From Prochlorococcus sp. scB243_495L20 (lineage in GTDB: Bacteria > Cyanobacteriota > Cyanobacteriia > PCC-6307 > Cyanobiaceae), in NCBI GenBank assembly GCA_000634215.1, contig JFLX01000106.1:62001-126000 (forward strand): a stretch of DNA of 64,000 nt, in the 5' to 3' direction. Numbering within the stretch: position 1 is the stretch's first letter; the number at the start of each line of letters is the position of its first letter. The notes below the pieces were generated by a model, which searched no databases, was not told the origin of the DNA, and worked only from the letters and a program-made list of their open reading frames with translations. The translations under genes and the position numbers were made by a program. Of this stretch, positions 45,541-52,654 are shown one piece after another.

Positions 45541-45917
45541 TTAATCTAAGTTATTCCAAACTTTATGAAAAGAATTACTAACAAGGTTTATATCCTTTTC
45601 ATGATATTCAAAACTACAAAATTGCACACTTAAATAACCTTTATCATTAAATCACTTTAGAACTGGGAAGTCACCTTTTTTATAGAAAATTTTACGCTCA
45701 GAAGAATCACTTTCCCAAGGATAATGGGAATTCCCGTAGGCAATTGTTTCTGAATAAGTTAGATAAGTATAAACGTTTATATAATTAGAGCCTATCGATA
45801 CTCCTTCAGAATTTAAAGCTTTACATAATTTTTTTGCAGAAACTCCAATTTATTAAAAACCCCAAATTTGTTTTTAATTACTGGTTCGCCTCCTTTTATT
45901 ACAAGCTTTTCTACTAT
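45541..45917 (-). pseudogene. DegT/DnrJ-type aminotransferase relic with central deletion
   Basis: The minus strand first gives VEKLVIKGGEPVIKNKFGVF, the usual extreme N-terminus of DegT-family enzymes. An ATA stands where the Met codon should be. It jumps with a frame change directly to C-terminal text: GVSAKKLCKALNSEGVSIG, SHYPWESDSSERKIFYKKGD, a TGA at 45654-45652, and KDINLVSNSFHKVWNNLD before the stop at 45541. Roughly the middle two thirds, including the PLP lysine, are missing. It cannot be active. It belongs to the same decayed neighbourhood as the PIG-L and pseI relics at 48.0 and 52.2 kb. Residual intergenic DNA on both sides (45512-45540, 45918-46062) holds no gene. Confidence 0.75.
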
Positions 45918-46062
45918 ATAACTAGACTAAATATTTGCATTTTATCTAATGAAATTTATTGTATATAAAAAAGTTAATCAAAAAACTTAAGAAAGCTAAA
46001 TTTTGTAATTATAAAGTCAAAAAAGGTATTATAGAATTAATCAAATAAACTTAAAGAGTTAA

Positions 46063-47796
46063 TTGAATATTCTGAATCTTTCACAAAAAATAATAGGTAC
46101 TCTAGATAAAAAGAAAAAGAATTGGTTTATAAAAACTGTATTACTGATGTTATTAACATCAATTTCTGAATTTTTTACGATTTCATTGGTTACACCCTTC
46201 CTTTACATCATATCTAATCCTAATTTTATAAATGAAAACAAATCTATTTTATTAATTTCTAATCTTTTAAATTTAAATGATATTTTCAAGTTACAAATAT
46301 TAGCAGGTACTTTATTTTTATTTGTTGTTGTAGTCTCAAGCTTTATAAAAATCCTTAATTTTAGAAATTATAGTTATTTTTCACAAAATATAGGTGCACA
46401 ACTAAGTAACATGGCATTTGCAAATATTTTGAATCAAAACTATACCTACCATATTTATAAAAATAGTAGCGAAACAATTACCGCCATATCAAATTATACT
46501 GATAAGGCGGTAATTTTTATAAACAGCTTATTGAATATAATTACTGCTTTATTTTCATCTTTTGCAATTATAGTTGCATTATTATATCTAAACTTTGAAT
46601 TTACATCCATAACAATAGTATTTTTTACTTTTTCATACTTACTTTTATTAAAATTCACAAAAAATAAACTACAATTGAACAGTACAGTGGTTGCTTCAGT
46701 TGTTAATAAACAAGTAAAGATTATTCAAGAAACAACTGCTTCAATCAGAGATATTTTGATTGGTAGAGATCAAAATTACTTTATAAACTTATTTAGCGTA
46801 AATGAAAAAGAAAGAAGATATAGATTAGGTCAAAGTCAATTTTTAGGAGGCTTTCCTAAATATGTTCTCGAAGCTTTAGGAATTTCCCTAATAATAATAA
46901 TTTCTTTAATTTCTTTTACAAGAAATGTCTCTAACGACATTAACAATACGGTGCCCTTAGTTGGTGCTATAGCTTTAGGATGTCAAAGATTATTACCAAT
47001 TCTGCAGCTAGCTTATGCTTCTTTAACGAATTTGAGACAAGATCAGGTTTCAGTAGAAAGACTTATGAAAATTGTTAATCTTAAAAATAAAAATTTGAAT
47101 CTTTCAAAAAATTATATCCTTTTTAAAGAAAATATAACTTTCCAAAATGTAGATTTTTCTTACCCAAATAAAAAAAATTTTGTAATCAAAGATTTCAATT
47201 TTAAAATCAACAAGGGTGATAGTATTGCAGTTGTAGGAGAAACAGGTTCTGGTAAAAGCACGTTAATTAATATCTTACTAGGTCTTATTCAGCCTACTAA
47301 AGGAAAAATATTTGTTGACGGGAATTTAATAAATAGTGGTCATAACCCAAAAAAAATAATTAATATTAGTCACGTACCACAGACTATAAACTTAAGTGAT
47401 TTATCTATTAAGCAAAATATAGCTTATGGGATTCCTGAAGGTGAAATAAATTTAGAAAGAGTTAAAGAATGCGCTAAATTAGCAGCAATAGATGATTTTA
47501 TAAACAAACTTAATTACAAATATAATCATATTATAGGTGAAAAAGGGATCAAAATAAGTGGAGGCCAAAGACAACGAATAGGTATAGCAAGAGCACTATA
47601 CAAAGATGCTAGTATCATTATTCTTGATGAAGCAACAAGCGCCTTAGATAAAAGGACTGAAGAGTTAGTACTTCAATCATTAAAATCATACAAAAAAGAT
47701 TTAACTATAATTTTGATAACGCATAAATTATCTACAATAAAATTTTTTGATAATGTTTTTGAAATTAAAGATGGTTGTTTAATTGTAGGCAAGTAG
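46063..47796 (+). CDS. ABC exporter, fused permease-ATPase (MsbA/PglK type)
   Basis: A 577-residue half-transporter: six TM helices in about residues 15-330, then a nucleotide-binding domain. Walker A GETGSGKSTLINIL, Q-loop HVPQTINLSDL, signature KISGGQRQRIGIARALY, Walker B SIIILDEATSALD and H-loop ITHKLSTIK are intact. MsbA/PglK-like proteins flip lipid A or lipid-linked oligosaccharides. As no Wzx is seen here, this is the candidate flippase for the glycan. TTG start at 46063 is preceded by AAAGAG; no in-frame ATG lies near. Confidence 0.88.
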   Translation: MNILNLSQKIIGTLDKKKKNWFIKTVLLMLLTSISEFFTISLVTPFLYIISNPNFINENKSILLISNLLNLNDIFKLQILAGTLFLFVVVVSSFIKILNFRNYSYFSQNIGAQLSNMAFANILNQNYTYHIYKNSSETITAISNYTDKAVIFINSLLNIITALFSSFAIIVALLYLNFEFTSITIVFFTFSYLLLLKFTKNKLQLNSTVVASVVNKQVKIIQETTASIRDILIGRDQNYFINLFSVNEKERRYRLGQSQFLGGFPKYVLEALGISLIIIISLISFTRNVSNDINNTVPLVGAIALGCQRLLPILQLAYASLTNLRQDQVSVERLMKIVNLKNKNLNLSKNYILFKENITFQNVDFSYPNKKNFVIKDFNFKINKGDSIAVVGETGSGKSTLINILLGLIQPTKGKIFVDGNLINSGHNPKKIINISHVPQTINLSDLSIKQNIAYGIPEGEINLERVKECAKLAAIDDFINKLNYKYNHIIGEKGIKISGGQRQRIGIARALYKDASIIILDEATSALDKRTEELVLQSLKSYKKDLTIILITHKLSTIKFFDNVFEIKDGCLIVGK

Positions 47797-47932
47797 TTTT
47801 TTGTATTTGATCTTTTTCTATTATTAGTTTTAAACTGTTAAATAATTATCTATTACTTTAAATTATTTTGTTTAAAGTTTTAAATCATAATAATAGAAAC
47901 TAAATATTCAGACAAGATAAATTTTGCCTTAA

Positions 47933-48034
47933 TTAAAACTAGTAATTGAAGCTCATTATGATGATGAAGTTTTGTGATCTGGAGGCACTATATTAAAACA
48001 TATTGATAAAGGAGATGAAGTAAATAAATTATTA
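47933..48034 (+). pseudogene. PIG-L (LmbE-like) deacetylase relic
   Basis: Thirty-odd codons read LKLVIEAHYDDEVL, then a TGA, then SGGTILKHIDKGDEVNKLL. This is the N-terminal HxDDE catalytic region of a PIG-L deacetylase with the glycine after VL replaced by a stop. The open part ends into a decayed pseI fragment with no room for the remaining 190 residues. An intact homolog lies at 51190-51873 in opposite orientation. The preceding 47797-47932 shows nothing recognisable. Confidence 0.75.
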
Positions 48035-48042
48035 TGCTTAAA

Positions 48043-48189
48043 GGAGCTAATGCTATTAAATTACAAACTTATAATGCTTACACAATGACTCTTGATTTTA
48101 GATGAGGCAGCTTTGAAATTAATGATCCAAAATCATTATGGTAGGGAGAATATTATCATAAATTATTTCAAAAAGCTTACCCTCATTGA
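48043..48189 (+). pseudogene. pseI relic, N-terminal segment
   Basis: One frame reads GANAIKLQTYNAYTMTLDFR, stop, GSFEINDPKSLW, stop, GEYYHKLFQKAYPH, stop. This follows the PseI/NeuB barrel segment at about residues 42-95 of the intact PseI at 48993-50051 (GAHAVKIQTYEPQTMTI, GGLWDGYTLFDLYSEAQTPFAW). Three in-frame stops make it dead. The matching continuation (ELHETIFKKA and on) is found 4 kb away at 52238-52510 on the same strand. Confidence 0.8.
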
Positions 48190-48194
48190 GGGTA
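48178..48194. repeat. 17-nt palindrome at the pseI break
   Basis: TACCCTCATTGAGGGTA, 8-bp perfect arms around a single T, lies exactly where the left pseI relic ends. It may be a scar of the rearrangement or a coincidental hairpin; roughly one such arm pair is expected by chance in a window this size. The following 48195-48345 has no gene except the leader of the next ORF. Confidence 0.4.
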
Positions 48195-48345
48195 GATATA
48201 TTTAGTACGCCTTCTTTTTAGAGTTATTGCTCTCTTTTTGCATATGAATAAAAATATTTTTCTAGAGAGTATCAACTATCTTCTTGTTGCACACAAAAGT
48301 ATCATCTTCTGTGTTTAGAATGATAGATGTTAACAAGCTTGGAAA

Positions 48346-48996
48346 GTGAAAAGAGCGAGAGTTTCTATTCTTTCAGATAAGACAGATAGCTGGATACAGC
48401 CTTTCTGTAGGTCTTTAGCAGCTCAATTAATTGATCGTGGATTTGTTGTTGATATCTATAAAGATTGGAAGGATCTTGAAAAAGGAGATATGTTATTTAT
48501 TCTTGGATGCGAAAAGATTTTGCCAAAAGATGTTCTTTCGCTGCATAAGAACAATCTAGTCGTCCATGAAAGCGATTTACCAAGAGGGAAAGGATGGTCG
48601 CCTTTGAGTTGGCAAATAATTGAAGGGATAAATTTAATTCCAATTACTATATTTGAGGCTTCAAGCAAAGTAGATTCAGGAGTTATATATTATCAAGACT
48701 TTATTTGTCTGGAGGGTCACGAACTGATTGAAGAGATAAGGAATTTGCAAGGTCAATATACCATAAACCTTTGTCTTAGATTTGCAGATGAATATCCAAA
48801 TGTCGTAGGCTCACCCCAGACTGGTCAAGAAACATTCTATGCCAGAAGAAGGCCAAGTGACTCAGAAATAAATCCTCAACAAACTATCGATGCTATATTT
48901 AATCAATTAAGAATAGCTGATAACGAAAAGTATCCTGCATTTTTCTATAAAAACGGTGTTAAGTACATCATAAAAATCTACAAAGAATCCGTTTAA
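48346..48996 (+). CDS. Formyltransferase-like protein of nonulosonate loci
   Basis: A 216-residue protein resembling the N-terminal domain of methionyl-tRNA/sugar formyltransferases, about residues 5-150: FILGCEKILPKDVLS, VVHESDLPRGKGWSPLSWQI (His about 74) and SKVDSGVIYYQDF (Asp about 110). In classical formyltransferases an Asn stands two residues before the His; here it is Val. This subtype is found near pseI genes and is presumed to formylate an amino sugar. GTG start at 48346 follows GGAAA. Its stop overlaps the convergent pseI by 4 bp. More G+C-rich than its flanks. Confidence 0.72.
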   Translation: MKRARVSILSDKTDSWIQPFCRSLAAQLIDRGFVVDIYKDWKDLEKGDMLFILGCEKILPKDVLSLHKNNLVVHESDLPRGKGWSPLSWQIIEGINLIPITIFEASSKVDSGVIYYQDFICLEGHELIEEIRNLQGQYTINLCLRFADEYPNVVGSPQTGQETFYARRRPSDSEINPQQTIDAIFNQLRIADNEKYPAFFYKNGVKYIIKIYKESV

Positions 48997-50051
48997 TTCT
49001 TCTCAAGAGATAACCCTAAAATTGCATCCGCAGTTACTCTATCTCCTCTCTTTACATCATGACTAACTCTTAAGCCTATAATTTTATCTTGATATTTAGG
49101 GAGCAATCCATATCCAGGTCGGATTCTTCTAATAGAATTTTTAGTAATTTTGTCACCTGCTTTATGATCTTTTACAAAATAGAGGGATCGTCTAAATATT
49201 AAACTTGAATTCTCACAGCTTTGCCTATTAAGTTCGCCTGTTCCTAAACTTTTCCAAGTCTGACTTGTTTCAAGTACTAGTTTTTTTAACTCTGCAGGAT
49301 CAATCGAAAATGCCGAATCATGTCCCTTGTCACTCTTGTCTAATGTGAAATGTTTTTCTATCGCAGTAGCTCCAATAGCTACTGAAGATATAGCAGCTAT
49401 GTTTCCTAAAGTATGATCTGATAACCCTACTTCAACGTCAAATTTTTGCTGAAGGCTTTGAATAGATTTGAGATTACTTTTTTCTATCGGAGCTGGATAA
49501 GAACTTATGCAGTGAAAAAGGAGTATTTCCTTAGCGCCGTTTTTTCTCGCACAGTTGACTGCTTCTGATATCTCATCATATGTAGCCATGCCAGTTGACA
49601 TAAGAAGAGGTTTCCCTGTCGCAGCAACTTTCTGGATGAGTTTCACATCTGTGAGTTCAAAAGAAGCGATCTTATACGCTGGTGCATCTAAACTCTCAAG
49701 TAAATCAACAGCTGTTTCATCGAATGGAGTAGAGAATAGAGTAATTCCAATTTTTTTTGCATGATCGAATAGTTCTTGGTGCCAAGCAAAAGGAGTTTGT
49801 GCTTCAGAATATAGATCAAATAATGTATATCCATCCCATAATCCGCCTTTAACTAAGAAATCATCCTTTGTGCTATTAATTGTCATAGTTTGAGGCTCAT
49901 ATGTCTGAATTTTTACAGCATGTGCTCCGGCACTTTTAGCTGCACTGATACATTTCTTGGCTTTTGCTATATTTCCGTTATGATTCGCCGATACTTCCGC
50001 AATAATATAGGGAGGATTAGAAGAATTGATACATCGTCCTAAGATATACAT
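48993..50051 (-). CDS. pseI: Pseudaminic acid synthase
   Basis: A 352-residue PEP-condensing synthase: NeuB TIM barrel (about 10-260) plus SAF domain (about 285-350). Landmarks: YIIAEVSANHNGNIAKAKKC, AGAHAVKIQTYEPQTMT, GGLWDGYTLFDLYSEAQTPF, TLFSTPFDETAVDLLE, YKIASFELTDVKLIQK, STGMATYDEI, LLFHCISSYPAP, GLSDHTLGN, IEKHFTLDKSDKGHDSAFS, and RPGYGLLPKYQ. GGLWxG..L..LY.EAxTP is PseI-specific versus NeuB. It is third in the minus operon PIG-L, formyltransferase/GNAT, pseI (8-bp gap). It coexists with a dead pseI copy flanking the cassette. Confidence 0.93.
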   Translation of the reverse strand: MYILGRCINSSNPPYIIAEVSANHNGNIAKAKKCISAAKSAGAHAVKIQTYEPQTMTINSTKDDFLVKGGLWDGYTLFDLYSEAQTPFAWHQELFDHAKKIGITLFSTPFDETAVDLLESLDAPAYKIASFELTDVKLIQKVAATGKPLLMSTGMATYDEISEAVNCARKNGAKEILLFHCISSYPAPIEKSNLKSIQSLQQKFDVEVGLSDHTLGNIAAISSVAIGATAIEKHFTLDKSDKGHDSAFSIDPAELKKLVLETSQTWKSLGTGELNRQSCENSSLIFRRSLYFVKDHKAGDKITKNSIRRIRPGYGLLPKYQDKIIGLRVSHDVKRGDRVTADAILGLSLEKN

Positions 50052-50059
50052 TCTTTTAG

Positions 50060-51193
50060 CTAGTTGATCAAATAAGTTACCTGTATCTTACTACAGTCAC
50101 AGGCTTCAAGCGATTGAATTTTTTCTCTATGATTGTGTGATACATTTATGTGAAACTTTGCTGTTCGCACTGACTTAATTGGAGGTAATGGATTATGCCT
50201 GTTCTTGATGTATTCAATTACAGCCTTGATATTGAGCGGATTTGGACTTACTAGATTAACTCCAACGCAATTCGTTTCCATAATGTAAACATCCCCAATC
50301 GCTTCGCCGTCTTTATCCCTTACTATGTACCAATAAAGGTATGGGTGAGATGAAACGAATTTGCGATGCTCTTCGAAAGTCGGTGTTGTTACATTGCTTA
50401 TATTATGAATACGTTTCTTAAGTAAATTATAAAGTTCATTATGATGTTCGTCGGATTGCTGTACTGCTTCAAAGTTTAAATTTTCAATTTTAATTGCCTT
50501 TGACTGGATTAGTCTTTCTTTATCTTTAAATTTAACTTCTGCAGTTATATACTCGCCTTCTTTACGGGCATTGCTGAACTCTGCCAAGGTGCCCTGAAGG
50601 TTCAAATATGCCCTTGGATAGTCCAATCCATCGGTCATCCTAATAAGGTCGTATATTTGCATCTTATTCGAAGTATTTCTTAGATCATTTACCTCTTTTG
50701 ATAAACGTTTGAAAATAATAGATTTTCCAACTTGTTCTTTGGGAGTAATGCTGGGAGTTGTTTTTACTATTTTCTCAATCATATTCTTAATTGCTTCAGC
50801 TATTCTCCCAAATATTTCTACTATATTGCCTTCAAGGCTTATTGTTTCGGAGCAATATATTGGACCTGCATCCACTTTCTTTATCATTTTTATTGCACAA
50901 ACAGGACTAGATTTAAATCCTTTCAAAATTAAATTTTGTATTGGACTTCCACCTCTGCCATATGGAAGTGGAGCAGTATGAAAAACTATGCAGTTGAAGC
51001 TATTGTATATTTCTTCTGGGACTATCCAGCTCCAATGAGCAAAGAAAATATAAGATGGATTGATCGATTTTAGATATTTGTAATCCAGCTCTTCTCTTGT
51101 TGTTAAGATACTCCAGCCATTGATGACGGCTTCCTGTCTACTTAAACTTTTAACAAACCATCCTTTGGAGTCTGCGATAATAATCTTTGTCAT
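50060..51193 (-). CDS. Formyltransferase-like / GNAT-like fusion protein
   Basis: A 377-residue two-part protein. Residues 1-130 are formyltransferase-like (YIFFAHWSWIVPEEIY, FHTAPLPYGRGGSPIQN with His 72, KVDAGPIYCSE with Asp 108), and 130-245 resemble the C-terminal formyltransferase beta-domain (LIRMTDGLDYPRAYLNLQG). Residues about 250-377 look like a GNAT fold: NISNVTTPTFEEHRKFV, YWYIVRDKDGEAIGDVYI, VEYIKNRHNPLP. The second part could take the role of PseH N-acetyltransferase. The Asn of the formyltransferase NxH is Val70. Overlaps PIG-L by 4 bp; 8 bp from pseI. Activity is inferred. Confidence 0.75.
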   Translation of the reverse strand: MTKIIIADSKGWFVKSLSRQEAVINGWSILTTREELDYKYLKSINPSYIFFAHWSWIVPEEIYNSFNCIVFHTAPLPYGRGGSPIQNLILKGFKSSPVCAIKMIKKVDAGPIYCSETISLEGNIVEIFGRIAEAIKNMIEKIVKTTPSITPKEQVGKSIIFKRLSKEVNDLRNTSNKMQIYDLIRMTDGLDYPRAYLNLQGTLAEFSNARKEGEYITAEVKFKDKERLIQSKAIKIENLNFEAVQQSDEHHNELYNLLKKRIHNISNVTTPTFEEHRKFVSSHPYLYWYIVRDKDGEAIGDVYIMETNCVGVNLVSPNPLNIKAVIEYIKNRHNPLPPIKSVRTAKFHINVSHNHREKIQSLEACDCSKIQVTYLIN

Positions 51194-51873
51194 CTCTCAA
51201 TTTTTCTAATAATCTCAAAGCTTTCCGCCAATTTAACACCACATTGATTACCTCTTAGCCTTGCTAAATTCTCTAAACCTTCTAAGGATCTTGCATGCGG
51301 AGATTCTCTCATCTCCTGAGAATAACAATTTAGTGCCTTCAACTTCTTATGCCAAGTTCTTGTTATGTCAACGTATAGGTTTGGCTGAAAAAATCCTGTT
51401 GTTGATCTGTGACCGTAATCTGTAGAAGATGGAACTTCAAAGGCTCTTATTTCTTCATAAATTTCCGAAGGTTGTGGGCGAAAAGCTGTTAATACTGCTT
51501 TGCAGGTGATCTGATGATCAATATTTAAATCTGCATGAGAGTGTGTGTAAATAATATTTGGATTAACTAATCTTTTAGCTACTTCTATCTTTTTCACAAT
51601 TTCTAATATACTTATTTTATCCATAGAATTATCAGGAAAATCTCCTCCAGGAAGCCATTCAAAATTAAGCTCCATTGCTGCTTCTCTCGCTGCATTCAAT
51701 CTCTCTACATCAGCTCCATTATAATTTAGATCTCTTGAACCAACTCCATCTGTCATAGATATGGCAAATACTTTGTCTCCCGACTCTACATGTCTTACTA
51801 TTGACCCACCAAGACCCAAGGTTTCGTCATCAGAGTGGGACACTACTATTAGAATTACTTTTTTATGATTCAT
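51190..51873 (-). CDS. PIG-L family deacetylase
   Basis: A 227-residue LmbE-like zinc hydrolase. The N-terminal VVSHSDDETLGLGGSIVRHV holds the HxDDE metal/catalytic site (His13, Asp15, Asp16), and YTHSHADLNIDHQITCKAVL supplies the second metal motif. These enzymes remove N-acetyl groups from amino sugars such as GlcNAc derivatives. First gene of the minus operon with the formyltransferase/GNAT fusion and pseI; deacetylation followed by re-acylation with formyl or acetyl would be a coherent scheme. A dead copy of a related gene sits at 47933-48034. Confidence 0.9.
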   Translation of the reverse strand: MNHKKVILIVVSHSDDETLGLGGSIVRHVESGDKVFAISMTDGVGSRDLNYNGADVERLNAAREAAMELNFEWLPGGDFPDNSMDKISILEIVKKIEVAKRLVNPNIIYTHSHADLNIDHQITCKAVLTAFRPQPSEIYEEIRAFEVPSSTDYGHRSTTGFFQPNLYVDITRTWHKKLKALNCYSQEMRESPHARSLEGLENLARLRGNQCGVKLAESFEIIRKIER

Positions 51874-52237
51874 AGGCTAGTTTCTTTCAATAATATAATG
51901 TGAATTTTTTTCTAAAAGGAAAAATAGAGCTGATCTTAAATGAGTAAAAAAAATAAAACCACTTAAGATTTTTTTATTTTCTACATAAAGAATAGAGTCT
52001 TCATATAGATATATTTATTTTCCCTCATTAATTAAAGTTGTGCACTTATTTTATCTTTTTAGTGTATGTTTTCTCTACAAATCAGTCTTAGATTAAGGTT
52101 TAAACTGAAGAATTTGGTTATAGTTACATCACAAATATTTAACAAATAGAATATTCGTGTTACTTCGTGAAAAAATCCTATTTTCACTAATGGATATGGT
52201 CGATTCAAACATCCTATTTTTGTTTGGTAGTACTGAT
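51874..52237. other. Gene-free right flank of the cassette
   Basis: About 360 bp upstream of the PIG-L gene with no frame of interest on either strand. It should hold the promoter of the minus-strand PIG-L operon. The last 45 bases run, with one frame (ATGGATATGGTCGATTC onward), into the second pseI relic, but I do not recognise that text. Confidence 0.5.
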
Positions 52238-52510
52238 TAGGAATTACATGAAACTATTTTCAAAAAGGCGAGAGATATTGAGATAATTTATTTTATTTCT
52301 CCTTTTGATGAATCCTTTTTTGAATTTTTAGATGGGCTGAATAAACCACTAATTAAAATTGCGAGTTTTGAAAACAATCATATTCCTTTAATAAAAAAAG
52401 CATCAAGTAAATTGAAGCCAATAATTATTTACAAAGGTGTAGCTACGGTTGCTGTAGTTTCTAAAGATATAAAAAAGGTGATAAATTTACAAAAAAATTC
52501 GATTAGTTAG
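52238..52510 (+). pseudogene. pseI relic, continuation segment
   Basis: After a TAG in place of the expected Trp codon the frame reads ELHETIFKKARDIEIIYF, SPFDESFFEFLDGL, KPLIKIASFENNHIPLIKKA, KPIIIYKGVATVAVVSKD to a TAG at 52508. It corresponds to about residues 97-185 of PseI (WHQELFDHAKKIGITLF, STPFDETAVDLLESL, YKIASFELTDVKLI, KPLLMSTGMATYDEI). It directly continues the fragment at 48043-48189. The C-terminal half is absent; 52511-52654 contains no identifiable gene. Confidence 0.82.
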
Positions 52511-52654
52511 AATTGGAGACTTTCACTTACTGCATTCTATGAATACATTATCTAAAGTAATTCAAAAAAGAATAACTCTAAATGAACACCATTACAAATA
52601 AAAGAGATTTTTAATTAAATTTCTTAATTAAAATCTTATTAATTAAAAATGAAT

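Larger units (their letters stand above)
48190..52237. other. Inserted cassette splitting the pseI relic
   Basis: About 4.05 kb separates two consecutive pieces of one decayed pseI. It carries four intact genes: a formyltransferase-like gene (plus) and, on the minus strand, PIG-L, formyltransferase/GNAT and pseI. Hand counts give about 35% G+C for 50041-50280, against roughly 12-23% in two lines of the flanking 52.7-54.1 kb gene, so the block looks foreign to its surroundings. No transposase, integrase or long terminal repeats are visible; TAGTAC occurs near both ends (48203 and 52228) but six bases are too few to call a target duplication. Confidence 0.55.

Noticed and set aside
48190-52237. 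Idea that the cassette is a transposon or IS element
   Set aside because: No transposase, recombinase or long terminal inverted repeats are visible; the only shared end sequence is a 6-mer. Homologous or illegitimate recombination fits as well.
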